Notes: generated by a model from the sequence alone, not told the origin. Shown: positions 17,047 through 26,269, numbered from the stretch's first letter. The stretch is 64,000 nucleotides of DNA from Carboxylicivirga agarovorans (GCF_050589845.1 NZ_JBNGPA010000001.1:124001-188000); one strand, 5' to 3'. Numbers and translations are program-made.

Positions 17047-18042
17047 ATGATTACAACTATTGCCAAGCGACATATAATATTCGGGCTATTTTTAATTTGC
17101 AATACCATTTTGATTGCACAGTCCAATAACGAGTACGAAACTGATAAACCTAAAGCAGGAGAAGGACTTCACAGCTTTTTAGTGCGACACAATCTATCGC
17201 CTAAGGAGCATAAGCAAACTTTTATTGAGCTTAACAAAGGTAAGTTTGGTAAAAATAACTCATTACTGGCACATCACACCTATTTGATTCCATCAAGCGA
17301 AATTGAGCTGTTTCAACCACTTTTTGGTGTTGACCGGGAACGCTTCCCTTTGGAGTCAAATACATTAAAAGGAAGCTCGTTTTACCTGGTGACCGGACAT
17401 GGCGGCCCTGACCCCGGAGCAATTGGCAATTATGGCAGTCACGAATTACATGAAGACGAATATGCCTATGACATTACTCTTCGCTTGGCAAAAAAGCTGT
17501 TAGAAAACGGCGCTAAAGTGCATTTAATTATCCAGGATGAAGATGACGGTATTCGCGACAAACAGATACTCCGGTACGACAACCACGAAACCTGTGGAGG
17601 GAAAGAAATTCCGCTGGACCAGAATCAACGCTTGAAGCAGCGAACAACCGAAGTCAATAAATTGTATAAGCAGGATACTGAAGCCTACCGGCGTTGCCTC
17701 ATTATCCATCTTGACAGCCGAAGCAAAAGAAAGCAGATCGATGTCTTTTTCTACCATCATAAAAGAAGTAAAAGTGGTAAAAAACTCGCCGGACAACTGC
17801 GCGACACCTTTGATGAGAAGTACCGGAAACACCAGCCATCAAGAGGGTTCTCAGGTACTGTCAACACTCGAAATCTTTATTTACTAAGAAACACAACACC
17901 TGTTTCTGTATTTATAGAATTGGGAAATATTCAAAATTACCGTGATCAACAACGTTTTGTTAAAGCTGATAACAGACAAGCTCTGGCCAATTGGCTATAC
18001 GAGGGAATAAAGAAAGATTTTGAAAGGAATAACAAGAAATAA
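17047..18042 (+). CDS. N-acetylmuramoyl-L-alanine amidase (Amidase_3), secreted
   Basis: A 331-residue cell-wall hydrolase that cleaves the bond between muramic acid and the peptide stem. A signal peptide (HIIFGLFLICNTILIAQS) is followed by a LysM-like or stalk region to about residue 115. The zinc amidase domain then starts with YLVTGHGGPDPGAIGNYG (first His), a DEYAYDITLRL glutamate region, CLIIHLDS (second His), and FIELGNIQNYRDQQ with the catalytic Glu. I use the ATG at 17047. An upstream TTG lies inside the -7 element and is unlikely to be the start. Confidence 0.85.
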   Translation: MITTIAKRHIIFGLFLICNTILIAQSNNEYETDKPKAGEGLHSFLVRHNLSPKEHKQTFIELNKGKFGKNNSLLAHHTYLIPSSEIELFQPLFGVDRERFPLESNTLKGSSFYLVTGHGGPDPGAIGNYGSHELHEDEYAYDITLRLAKKLLENGAKVHLIIQDEDDGIRDKQILRYDNHETCGGKEIPLDQNQRLKQRTTEVNKLYKQDTEAYRRCLIIHLDSRSKRKQIDVFFYHHKRSKSGKKLAGQLRDTFDEKYRKHQPSRGFSGTVNTRNLYLLRNTTPVSVFIELGNIQNYRDQQRFVKADNRQALANWLYEGIKKDFERNNKK

Positions 18043-18046
18043 TCCT

Positions 18047-18054
18047 TATTTTTG
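18047..18054 (+). promoter_or_regulatory. -7 element of nucleotidyltransferase gene
   Basis: An exact TATTTTTG, just after the amidase stop and 46 bases before the ATG at 18100. A TTTG at 18019-18022 is a possible -33 box, with a rather long 24-base gap. Confidence 0.5.
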
Positions 18055-18099
18055 ACTTTCGAAATATTTAAAATTAATCGACACATATAATACATACAC

Positions 18100-18996
18100 A
18101 TGAAACCGACACTTTTAATACTCGCAGCCGGAATGGGCAGTCGCTATGGCGGACTTAAGCAAATGGATGAATTAGGCCCGCACGGTGAATCTATCATCGA
18201 TTACTCAGTTTACGATGCCATTCAATCAGGTTTTGAAAAAGTGGTATTTGTAATTCGTGAGGATTTTGCAGATGCTTTCAAAGAACGTTTTGAACCACGC
18301 CTGAGCGGTAAGATCAAAACCGAATATGTTTTCCAGGACCTGAAAGATTTACCCGAAGGCTTCTCAGTACCTGAAGGTCGTGAAAAACCATGGGGAACAG
18401 GTCATGCAATTTTAATGGCCAAAGATGCTATTAATGAACCTTTTGCCATCATTAACGCAGACGATTTCTATGGTCGCGGAGCATACAAACAAGTATTTGA
18501 TTTTGTAGGAGAAAGCAAAGAGTCCAATGAGTATGCCATGGTAGGTTATGCTCTAAATAACACTCTTTCTGAGCATGGAACAGTATCTAGGGGTGTATGC
18601 GAAGCTGATGAAAAAGGTAACCTGGTAAATATTACCGAACGCACGAAAATAGGCTATGAAGGTGATAAAATCTTCTATTATGAAGAAGACAGCAAGACTG
18701 AATTAACAGGTAATGAAGCTGTTTCAATGAACTTTTGGGCCTTTAAACCCGAATACTTCCAGCATTTAGAAACAGCCTTTGTTGACTTCCTTAAAGAAAA
18801 AGGAACTGAAATGAAGTCTGAATTCTATTTTAATGCGGTTGTTGATGCCATGATTAAAAAAGGTGAAGCCTGCACTAAAGTGATTCGTACCGATGCCAAA
18901 TGGTTTGGTGTAACCTATAAAGAAGATAAGCCTCTTGTACAGGAAAAACTTGATAAGCTGATCGCTGAAGGTGTTTACCCTGAAAAGCTTTGGTAA
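18100..18996 (+). CDS. NTP-dependent sugar-phosphate nucleotidyltransferase
   Basis: A 298-residue GT-A fold enzyme. The nucleotide-binding loop is LILAAGMGSRYGGLKQMDEL, the typical G-x-G-S/T-R-x-G-x-x-K of nucleotidyltransferases. The metal-binding Asp lies in FAIINADDFYG, and KPWGTGHAILMA contacts the sugar. Such enzymes activate a hexose-1-phosphate with NTP for glycan synthesis. In Bacteroidota this particular group often stands alone or near sugar kinases. The exact sugar cannot be assigned. It is monocistronic with its own terminator. Confidence 0.85.
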   Translation: MKPTLLILAAGMGSRYGGLKQMDELGPHGESIIDYSVYDAIQSGFEKVVFVIREDFADAFKERFEPRLSGKIKTEYVFQDLKDLPEGFSVPEGREKPWGTGHAILMAKDAINEPFAIINADDFYGRGAYKQVFDFVGESKESNEYAMVGYALNNTLSEHGTVSRGVCEADEKGNLVNITERTKIGYEGDKIFYYEEDSKTELTGNEAVSMNFWAFKPEYFQHLETAFVDFLKEKGTEMKSEFYFNAVVDAMIKKGEACTKVIRTDAKWFGVTYKEDKPLVQEKLDKLIAEGVYPEKLW

Positions 18997-19020
18997 ACAT
19001 TAGAAAAGATACTTTGTAAA

Positions 19021-19056
19021 AGACCTTAAGACTTTGAAAACCTTAAGGTCTTTTTT
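19021..19056 (+). terminator. Terminator of nucleotidyltransferase gene
   Basis: A 10-bp perfect stem AGACCTTAAG (19021-19030) with CTTAAGGTCT (19042-19051), then T-run. It lies 25 bases after the stop codon. Confidence 0.85.
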
Positions 19057-19131
19057 AATTTAGGCAACCTAAACAATGATTCTGATGAATGATTTCCATA
19101 CAAATCAATCACAAACCAAAAAACTTAATAA

Positions 19132-20010
19132 ATGAAGCAATTCTTAACACTGGTTATAACCCTTATAACATTAACATCATCGGCCCAAACACCCGAAGGA
19201 AAAGTCATCGAAGGACAATCCATTTCAAGCAAAATAACCGGCTATGACGTGAACTATTCGGTGTATTTACCACCGTGTTACGAAACTTCAGAACGCTCCT
19301 ATCCTGTGGTATATTTATTACATGGATACAGTGACAATGAAACCGCCTGGGTGCAGTTTGGTGAAATTAATCGTACAGCTGACAGTGCCATTGAAGCTGG
19401 TCAAATACCACCTATGATAATTGTGATGCCTGATGCTAAGGTCACCTGGTATGTGAATAAGTTTGATGGCACAGACAGTTTTGAAGATATGTTCTTCAAG
19501 GAGTTTATTCCTCAAGTTGAAAAGCAATATCGCATCCGTTCTCAAAAAGAATTCAGAGCTGTTAGTGGATTATCCATGGGAGGTAACGGCTCCTTGGTTT
19601 ATGCCATTAAACACCCTGATATGTTTGGAGCATGTGCTGCTTTTAGTGCTGCTGTATACACAAACGAAGAAATGAAGGAACACCTGGTAAAAGGGAATAA
19701 ACATTGGTTCGCCCCTGTATATGGCGAGTTGGATAAAAATGATAATTTACCTCAACATTGGTTGAATTACAACGTTCTTAATATCATTGAAAAAGCAGAT
19801 GCCAGGACATTGAACAAGGTTAAGTTTTACATTGACTGCGGAGATGATGACTTCTTATACAAAGGCAATGCAGCCTTACATGTTTTGATGCGCGATAAAA
19901 AGATCAGGCATGATTTTAGAATTCGTGAAGGAGCGCATAACTGGTCATACTGGAGAAACAATATTATTCATGGCTTGAAGTTTGTGGGAGACGTGTTTCA
20001 TAGAAAATAA
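19132..20010 (+). CDS. Secreted esterase (esterase D / feruloyl-esterase-like alpha/beta hydrolase)
   Basis: A 292-residue exported hydrolase of the PF00756 type. A signal peptide ends at about ITLTSSAQ. The oxyanion region is VVYLLHGYSDNETAW, the nucleophile elbow GLSMGGNGSLVYA, the acid probably in CGDDDFLYKG, and the catalytic His in REGAHNWSYW. Members hydrolyse carboxylic esters, for instance acetyl or feruloyl groups on polysaccharides, or acyl-glutathione adducts. The signal peptide favours an extracytoplasmic role. No CAZyme neighbours. Confidence 0.85.
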   Translation: MKQFLTLVITLITLTSSAQTPEGKVIEGQSISSKITGYDVNYSVYLPPCYETSERSYPVVYLLHGYSDNETAWVQFGEINRTADSAIEAGQIPPMIIVMPDAKVTWYVNKFDGTDSFEDMFFKEFIPQVEKQYRIRSQKEFRAVSGLSMGGNGSLVYAIKHPDMFGACAAFSAAVYTNEEMKEHLVKGNKHWFAPVYGELDKNDNLPQHWLNYNVLNIIEKADARTLNKVKFYIDCGDDDFLYKGNAALHVLMRDKKIRHDFRIREGAHNWSYWRNNIIHGLKFVGDVFHRK

Positions 20011-20061
20011 GTCCTAAGCATTACCCCTCTTTTTATAACTCATTGTTAATACAGAAATATC

Positions 20062-20436
20062 ATGACGCCCGATAAGAAAGAAAATAATGCTATCCGATAT
20101 CAGGATAAATCATTTAACTGTAGCCTTGCTTTTGCTCTTCACCTCATAGGAGACAAATATAAAAGTCTGATTTTATATCATCTTAAAGATGGTCCTCAAC
20201 GTTCAGGTGTACTGCAAAAAAGCATTACTGATATTTCAAATCGAATGTTTACGTACTCCATACGCGCCCTTGAAAAAGATCAACTGGTGAAGCGCACTAT
20301 TTACCCTGTCACTCCGCCTAAAGTTGAATATGAGTTAAGCGAAGAAGGTAAAAGTCTTATCCCCATTATTCTTGAATTGGATAAATGGGGACAAGAATTT
20401 GCCAGAGACCATCACTTATATGCTCCGGCAGAGTAA
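20062..20436 (+). CDS. HxlR family transcriptional regulator
   Basis: A 124-residue winged helix. Family hallmarks: NCSLAFALHLIGDKYKSLIL near the N-terminus with a conserved Cys, then the recognition helix in ISNRMFTYSIRALEKDQLVK, and the wing PPKVEYELSEEGKSL. HxlR proteins often respond to reactive electrophiles through the N-terminal Cys. It is the only regulator beside the convergent VOC gene, and their 3' ends overlap by 25 bases. Confidence 0.9.
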   Translation: MTPDKKENNAIRYQDKSFNCSLAFALHLIGDKYKSLILYHLKDGPQRSGVLQKSITDISNRMFTYSIRALEKDQLVKRTIYPVTPPKVEYELSEEGKSLIPIILELDKWGQEFARDHHLYAPAE

Positions 20437-20996
20437 TGCAATTCGTAAGAGTGAGAGTAAATCTCGAAAACAATCCCGAAGGGATCTTCTACATAGCACA
20501 TCCGAAAAGGCTTCTCTCCGGGATAATATTCCCGGATTGGCATACGTTGCTTTCCACCAGCTTCAACAATCTTTTTAACCAATCCTTCCACATCGGGATC
20601 CTGAACCGAGAAATGGAACAGTCCTGTTTTAAATGGCTCAAATTCAGGTTTAGTGTCTTTGCTTTCGTTAAACTCAAACAATTCAAAACCAATCTTATCG
20701 CCCGATGACAAATGGGCAATTCGAAAGTTTTCCCATCCTTTACCAAAAACATCAATACACATTTGACCAATGGCAGTTTCATTTTCCTCAACAACCTCTG
20801 TCGGCGGCATAATAACATAAAATCCCATCACCTCAGTATAGAACTTAACTGCTTCATTAATATCCGGAACTGTGATCCCAACGTGAGAAAAAGTCTTCGG
20901 GTATACATTCTCTTTCTTCATCTGTATGTTATTTTGTGATACAACACTGGCAGCTATCACCAGTAAAAAACTAAAAAGTATGACTATTTTCTTCAT
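20412..20996 (-). CDS. Secreted VOC (glyoxalase/dioxygenase) superfamily protein
   Basis: A 194-residue protein with signal peptide (MKKIVILFSFLLVIAASVVS) followed by two beta-alpha-beta-beta-beta units (FSHVGITVPDINEAVKFYTE and LFHFSVQDPDVEGLVKKIVE, ending YVEDPFGIVFEIYSH). The His in SHVGI, His in FHFSV and Glu in FEIYS fit the VOC metal site. The family includes glyoxalases and fosfomycin-resistance enzymes. Export to the periplasm is unusual for it. It overlaps the HxlR gene tail to tail. Confidence 0.85.
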   Translation of the reverse strand: MKKIVILFSFLLVIAASVVSQNNIQMKKENVYPKTFSHVGITVPDINEAVKFYTEVMGFYVIMPPTEVVEENETAIGQMCIDVFGKGWENFRIAHLSSGDKIGFELFEFNESKDTKPEFEPFKTGLFHFSVQDPDVEGLVKKIVEAGGKQRMPIREYYPGEKPFRMCYVEDPFGIVFEIYSHSYELHYSAGAYK

Positions 20997-21385
20997 TTTT
21001 CAAATAGTTTGTTGATTGCAAACCTACTCCCCATTTAGTTGCTATACAATATCGCACAGTCGTTGCACATAGTTACACCAATGTGTATTTTTAAGAGAAT
21101 CAACTCACTGTTTAAGAAAAAAATAATGAGATTAATGAAAAAGCGAGGGTCTTAAGTTTGATCTTATTACAGATTAGCTGTAACATAAATTTTAACCATC
21201 CCCTTGTTTTTAATAGTGATAAAAAATATCTTTAATACCCATAAAGCTATAAAGTCCCATTTATTAGCTTATTATAACCAGGCACCAATTAAACTCAGTG
21301 CCTGGTTTAATAACCTTATTATTCTACAAACCCATGAGCAGTGCAACCTTTGCTTTTCTGTTGCTATGTTCAAAAATCTTTGAAA
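20997..21385. other. Intergenic stretch with one hairpin
   Basis: About 390 bases between the VOC gene and tldD. The only structure seen is AACCAGGCAC (21276-21285) pairing perfectly with GTGCCTGGTT (21298-21307), with a 12-nt loop and no T-run of note. It may be an end point of an unannotated short RNA or a leader element of the tldD-tldE operon. No small ORF stands out. Confidence 0.4.
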
Positions 21386-22930
21386 ATGAAAGCAATAATT
21401 AATCGACGAGATTTCTTAAAAGCCGGAACGGTAACAGCTGTCGGTGCAGCCATCCTTCCCCACGTTCTTTCCGGTTGTACAACCGGACCGGCAAAAATTG
21501 GAGGTAACATGACAATTCACGATTATTTGGAACACTTTGGTGTTACTGAACAAATGATTCAGCAAATTATAGCTGAAGGACTATCAAAAGGTGGCGACTA
21601 CTGCGATGTATTTTTTCAGCACAGTATTGGCAACTACATCGGATTAGAGGATAATGCTGTTAACCGTGCCTATTCTGACATCAGTTTTGGTGTGGGTATT
21701 CGTGTTTTAAAAGGCGATCAAACAGGTTATTCCTTTAGTGAAGAAGTTAGTCTGGAAGCAATGAAATCGGCAGCCCGTACTGCCGCCAATATTGCCAACA
21801 GCAGCGCTACAGTTGAACCGGTTGCATTTGAATCACCCAAACTACCAAACTATTATAAAATCAATACAGCATGGGAAGAGGTCTCTATCAATGAGAAAAT
21901 ACCTTACCTGCAACAAGTTAATGAGAAAGTATTTGCACTTGACGGGCGCGTTATCAAGTCAAATGTCTGGTTTAATGATGAAACATCATATGTCCTTTTT
22001 GCCAACTCAGAAGGTCGCATGACCTGCGATTATCAACCAATGGCACAGTTATCTGTAAGCGTAACAGCCGAGCAAAATGGTCAAAAAGAGCAAAATTACT
22101 TCGATTATTCAGGTCGTCGTGGCATTGAGTTTTTCACACCGGAAGCCATAAACACCCTGGCTACTGAAGCCGTAAAACGAACAGTTTCATTATTTGACGC
22201 CGTTAAACCAAAAGCTGGTGAATTGCCTGTTGTATTAGCTGCCGGTAGTTCTGGTATTTTATTACACGAAGCGATAGGTCATGGTATGGAGGCTGATTTC
22301 AACCGCAAAGAAACCTCAATTTTTAGTGATAAGATTGGTAAAAAGGTAGCCAAAGACTTTGTATCCATTGTTGATGATGCTACGAATGAAAATATCCGCG
22401 GTTCTATCAATGTGGATGACGAAGGAAACGATACTGAAAAAACATACCTGGTGGCAGGAGGAACAATGGAATCCTATCTGCATGACCGCATCAGTGCCAA
22501 GCATTATGGCGTGAAACCTACCGGTAACGGTCGACGTGAATCATTCCGCCACATGCCTATGCCACGTATGCGTAATACGTACATGGAAAATGGTCCACAT
22601 AAAAAAGATGAAATCATTGAAAGCGTGAAATATGGTGTTTATGCCGAATCATTCTCAAATGGCCAGGTTATGATCGGTGCTGGTGATTTCACATTCTACG
22701 TTAAGTCGGGTTATCTAATTGAAAACGGCAAACTGACTCGTCCTATTAAGGATATCAACATTATTGGTAACGGTCCTAAAGTTTTGGCTGATATTGAAAT
22801 GGTGGCTGATGATCTTAAGATGGCAGAAGGAGGCTGGACTTGTGGTAAAAACGGACAAGGCGTTCCTGTATCGCAGGGATTACCAACCGTTAAAGTATCC
22901 AAAATCACCGTTGGAGGTGTTAATGCTTAA
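21386..22930 (+). CDS. tldD: TldD family metalloprotease, Tat-type leader
   Basis: A 514-residue protein. The catalytic HExxxH motif is intact in GILLHEAIGHGMEADF. The N-terminus has a twin-arginine leader (INRRDFLKAGTVTAVGAAIL), so this copy is exported folded, unlike E. coli TldD. TldD/TldE form a protease that degrades unfolded or leader peptides and matures some RiPPs. I chose the ATG at 21386; the frame extends to 21341 but the extra 15 residues precede the leader. It is followed 25 bases later by tldE. Confidence 0.92.
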   Translation: MKAIINRRDFLKAGTVTAVGAAILPHVLSGCTTGPAKIGGNMTIHDYLEHFGVTEQMIQQIIAEGLSKGGDYCDVFFQHSIGNYIGLEDNAVNRAYSDISFGVGIRVLKGDQTGYSFSEEVSLEAMKSAARTAANIANSSATVEPVAFESPKLPNYYKINTAWEEVSINEKIPYLQQVNEKVFALDGRVIKSNVWFNDETSYVLFANSEGRMTCDYQPMAQLSVSVTAEQNGQKEQNYFDYSGRRGIEFFTPEAINTLATEAVKRTVSLFDAVKPKAGELPVVLAAGSSGILLHEAIGHGMEADFNRKETSIFSDKIGKKVAKDFVSIVDDATNENIRGSINVDDEGNDTEKTYLVAGGTMESYLHDRISAKHYGVKPTGNGRRESFRHMPMPRMRNTYMENGPHKKDEIIESVKYGVYAESFSNGQVMIGAGDFTFYVKSGYLIENGKLTRPIKDINIIGNGPKVLADIEMVADDLKMAEGGWTCGKNGQGVPVSQGLPTVKVSKITVGGVNA

Positions 22931-22955
22931 ACTCTAACCCGAAAAACAAACAACA

Positions 22956-24275
22956 ATGAACAATAAAGAACGACAAGAACTGGCTATGTGGGCCGTTGAG
23001 TTCGCTAAAAAGAAAGGTGCATCTGAAGTGGCTGCATCAATAGATAATTCCCGCTCTTCGGAGGTAGAAATACGGGAACAAAAAATTGAAGTGATAAAGG
23101 AATCTACCACCAATGGATTAAACCTTAACATTTATCGCGATCATAAATATTCTGGTCACTCAACCAATAACCTGAATAAAAAAGACCTGGAGAAATTTAT
23201 CACCGAAGCTGTAGAGGCAACCAAGTATTTAACCGCTGATGAATTCAGATCATTACCGGATGCTTCGCTGTACCCAACCGATTTAAATAAGGATCTGAAA
23301 ATTGAGGATAAAAGCTACAATACGGTGGATCCAGAGCAAAAAATTAAAATTGCCAAAGAGATAGAACAGATTGCTCTTTCAAAAAGCGACAAAATTATAA
23401 CCGCGACAGGAGGTTTCTGGGACAGTTATTCTGAAAGTGTTCTGGTACATAGCAATGGATTGGTAGCTGACCGCTCTTCAACATTTTTTGGGGCATCAGG
23501 CTCTGTAACAGTCAAAGATGGAGATGCTCGCCCCAGCGGCGGTGATTGGGCCGGCGGACGCTTTTTTAGCAATGTTCCGTCTGCTGAACAAATTGGTTCC
23601 AATGCCGCTGATATTGCCCTCAGAAAAATGGGGCAGACTAAAATCGCTTCAGGTAAATATGATATGCTGATCGAAAACCGGACTGCCAGCCGATTATTAT
23701 ATATGTTCATGCGTCCGATGTCAGCCAGATCATTACAGCAAAAAAGCTCGTACCTGGACGGCATGTTAGGCAAACAAGTTGCTTCTCCATTGTTAACCAT
23801 GATTGATGATCCGTTCATTGCAGGTGGCTTTGGCTCTCGCTTATACGACGGGCAAGGAATTGCAGCTAAAAAACGTGTGATGATCGAAAAAGGTATTTTA
23901 AAAGAATACTACATCGATAACTATTACGGGAAAAAATTAGGCATGACCCCCAATGGCGGATCCTCTTCAAATATTCGATTTGAATTGGGCACACGTGGCT
24001 TTGATGAAATCGTTAAAGATGTTAAATCAGGTATTTTTGTTACTTCGTTCAACGGTGGCAATTCCAATTCGACAACTGGTGATTTCTCCTATGGAGTGTC
24101 AGGCTTTTTGGTTGAGAACGGGAAGATCGTCAAACCAGTTAACGAAATGAATATCTCAGGAAATGCTAAAGAATTTTGGTTACAGCTGGCCGAATTAGGA
24201 AATGATCCATATAAATACTCAAGTATGCTGAGCCCTACTTTAGTGTTCAATGATATTGATTTTAGTGGATTGTAA
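22956..24275 (+). CDS. tldE: TldE/PmbA family protein
   Basis: A 439-residue partner of TldD without the zinc motif, as expected for the non-catalytic subunit. Family marks include EVEIREQKIEVIKESTTNGL, GKYDMLIENRTASRLL and the C-terminal FSYGVSGFLVENGKIVKPVN. No signal peptide is visible although the TldD partner has a Tat leader, so the complex may be exported by piggy-back or the two act apart. Co-transcribed with tldD and ended by a terminator. Confidence 0.9.
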   Translation: MNNKERQELAMWAVEFAKKKGASEVAASIDNSRSSEVEIREQKIEVIKESTTNGLNLNIYRDHKYSGHSTNNLNKKDLEKFITEAVEATKYLTADEFRSLPDASLYPTDLNKDLKIEDKSYNTVDPEQKIKIAKEIEQIALSKSDKIITATGGFWDSYSESVLVHSNGLVADRSSTFFGASGSVTVKDGDARPSGGDWAGGRFFSNVPSAEQIGSNAADIALRKMGQTKIASGKYDMLIENRTASRLLYMFMRPMSARSLQQKSSYLDGMLGKQVASPLLTMIDDPFIAGGFGSRLYDGQGIAAKKRVMIEKGILKEYYIDNYYGKKLGMTPNGGSSSNIRFELGTRGFDEIVKDVKSGIFVTSFNGGNSNSTTGDFSYGVSGFLVENGKIVKPVNEMNISGNAKEFWLQLAELGNDPYKYSSMLSPTLVFNDIDFSGL

Positions 24276-24299
24276 TCAACGTTATCAAGCTTATCATAG

Positions 24300-24328
24300 A
24301 AGCTGTCAGAAATGGCAGCTTTTTTTTG
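24300..24328 (+). terminator. Terminator of tldD-tldE operon
   Basis: Stem AAGCTGTCA / TGGCAGCTT (one G-U pair), GAAA tetraloop, then T7. It lies 25 bases after the tldE stop. Confidence 0.85.
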
Positions 24329-24365
24329 TTCACACATTACATTTTCAGATTTAGAGGTCTTTTTA

Positions 24366-24373
24366 TATTTTTG
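24366..24373 (+). promoter_or_regulatory. -7 element of trhO
   Basis: An exact TATTTTTG, 19 bases before the ATG at 24393. It also supports that start over the upstream frame at 24312, which would begin inside the preceding terminator. Confidence 0.55.
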
Positions 24374-24392
24374 CACTCTAAAATTGAATCGT

Positions 24393-25427
24393 ATGGATCC
24401 GAATAGCAGTAAAAAACACCTCATAAATCGTCTTAGTCCTGAAGAATTAAAAGAACGACTGGCCAACGAAACATTCAAGCGTACAACTGTTTCTTTTTAT
24501 AAATATGTTATTATTGATGATCCTGCAGAGATGCGCGACACGCTATATTCTATGTGGGATAAACTACAATGTTACGGACGCATATATATTGCCGGCGAAG
24601 GCATTAACGCTCAAATGAGCGTGCCTGATCATTTTTGGCAGGATTTTAAGGAACAGCTATACTCGATCACTGACTTTAATAATATTCCCTTTAAAATAGC
24701 CGTTGAAGATGATGGACAATCATTCTTAAAACTGCAGATCAAAGTACGTAAGCAAATTGTTGCCGACGGTCTGAAACCTGAAGAATATGATGTAACCAAT
24801 GTTGGGAAGCACCTGTCTGCTGACGAGTGGAACACGGCCATGGATGAAGGGGCGATAGTTGTTGATATGCGTAATCACTACGAAAGTGAAATAGGTTATT
24901 TCGATGGTGCCATATTACCTGATGCTGAAACCTTTAAGGAAGAGCTCCCCGAGGTGGTTGATCGATTAAAAGATAATAAGGATAAAAAAATATTACTTTA
25001 TTGCACGGGTGGTGTTCGCTGTGAGAAGACAAGTGCCTATCTGAAGCATCATGGTTTTTCAGATGTTAATCAGTTATTGGGTGGTATTATTGATTATTCA
25101 AGACAAGTTGAAAATGAGCATTTAGAGAATAAGTTTGTTGGAAAAAACTTCGTGTTTGATAATCGTATGGGCGAACGCATAAGTGATGACGTTATTAGTC
25201 ACTGCCACCAATGCGGTAAACCTTGCGATACACATACCAATTGTTCCAATAAACAGTGTAACCTGCTTTTTATTCAATGCGATAGTTGCAGAACTGAATA
25301 CAATGGCTGTTGCAGCAACGATTGCAAGAGTTATCTGCTCGCTCCACCTGCCCAAAAACAGGAACTGGCAAAACAATTGGTTTTCACCCGGGGAAAGCGT
25401 TTTCATAAACCCTTTAAATCGGCTTAA
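24393..25427 (+). CDS. trhO: tRNA uridine(34) hydroxylase TrhO (rhodanese-like)
   Basis: A 344-residue enzyme that hydroxylates U34 in a set of tRNAs, the first step to cmo5U/mo5U. It has an N-terminal acylphosphatase-like domain (YGRIYIAGEGINAQMSV), then a rhodanese domain with the catalytic Cys in LLYCTGGVRCEKTSAYL, then a C-terminal Cys-rich knuckle (CHQCGKPCDTHTNCSNKQC, FIQCDSCRTEYNGCCSNDC) likely to bind zinc. Length and domain order match the family. The start fits the -7 element just upstream. Confidence 0.92.
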   Translation: MDPNSSKKHLINRLSPEELKERLANETFKRTTVSFYKYVIIDDPAEMRDTLYSMWDKLQCYGRIYIAGEGINAQMSVPDHFWQDFKEQLYSITDFNNIPFKIAVEDDGQSFLKLQIKVRKQIVADGLKPEEYDVTNVGKHLSADEWNTAMDEGAIVVDMRNHYESEIGYFDGAILPDAETFKEELPEVVDRLKDNKDKKILLYCTGGVRCEKTSAYLKHHGFSDVNQLLGGIIDYSRQVENEHLENKFVGKNFVFDNRMGERISDDVISHCHQCGKPCDTHTNCSNKQCNLLFIQCDSCRTEYNGCCSNDCKSYLLAPPAQKQELAKQLVFTRGKRFHKPFKSA

Positions 25428-25438
25428 TCCTGAAAGTT

Positions 25439-25446
25439 TATCTTTG
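25439..25446 (+). promoter_or_regulatory. -7 element of exonuclease III gene
   Basis: An exact TATCTTTG, 45 bases upstream of the ATG at 25492. Confidence 0.45.
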
Positions 25447-25491
25447 CATCAATAATTAGATTGATTAATTTGCTTCGCAAAAGAAATACTT

Positions 25492-26253
25492 ATGAAAATA
25501 ATATCATGGAATGTTAATGGCATTCGTGCTGTGATGAAAAAAGAATTCCAGAGTTCGTTTGAATCAATGGAAGCTGACATATTATGCCTGCAAGAAACAA
25601 AGGCTCAGGATAACCAGGTTGTCGAAGCTCTCGCCGACTTCAAAGATTATCATATCTATTCCAATTCAGCAGTTAAAAAAGGTTATTCGGGAACAGCAAT
25701 TATTAGTAAAGTTGAGCCTATCGCCATAACCAAAGATATGGGTATTGAGGAGCATGACCAGGAAGGTCGTGTACTTTGTGCAGAATATGAAGATTTTTAC
25801 CTGGTAACTGTATACGTGCCTAACTCAGGTAGTGAATTAAAGCGTTTATCATACAGACAGGAGTGGGACAAGGATTTTTTCAATTATTTAAAGAAGCTGG
25901 AAGAAACAAAGCCAGTAATGGTATGCGGTGACTTTAATGTAGCCCATACAGAAATTGACTTAGCACGCCCAAAACCTAATTATAATAAGTCTGCGGGTTA
26001 TATGCAGGAAGAAATCGACGGTATGGATCGCTTTACTCAAGGCGGTTTAAAAGATACCTTTCGACATTTTCACCCTGATGTAACGGATAAATATTCGTGG
26101 TGGAGTTACAGAGCAGGTGCACGCGGTAAGAATGTAGGCTGGAGAATCGATTATTTTTTAGCCAGCGAAAGCCTGTTACCACAACTTAAAGGCGCATTTA
26201 TCCTCAATGAAATAATGGGCTCTGATCATTGTCCGGTCGGTGTTGAATTATAA
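25492..26253 (+). CDS. xth: Exodeoxyribonuclease III (AP endonuclease)
   Basis: A 253-residue EEP-fold nuclease of base-excision repair that incises abasic sites and removes 3' blocks. All signature elements are present: SWNVNGIRAVMKK, the metal ligand Glu in ILCLQETKAQ, GDFNVAHTEIDLARPK, the Trp-rich YSWWSYRAGARGKNVGWRID, and the C-terminal catalytic His in GSDHCPVGVEL. Length is standard. Monocistronic. Confidence 0.95.
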   Translation: MKIISWNVNGIRAVMKKEFQSSFESMEADILCLQETKAQDNQVVEALADFKDYHIYSNSAVKKGYSGTAIISKVEPIAITKDMGIEEHDQEGRVLCAEYEDFYLVTVYVPNSGSELKRLSYRQEWDKDFFNYLKKLEETKPVMVCGDFNVAHTEIDLARPKPNYNKSAGYMQEEIDGMDRFTQGGLKDTFRHFHPDVTDKYSWWSYRAGARGKNVGWRIDYFLASESLLPQLKGAFILNEIMGSDHCPVGVEL

Positions 26254-26269
26254 GAACAATAAAGCGATA

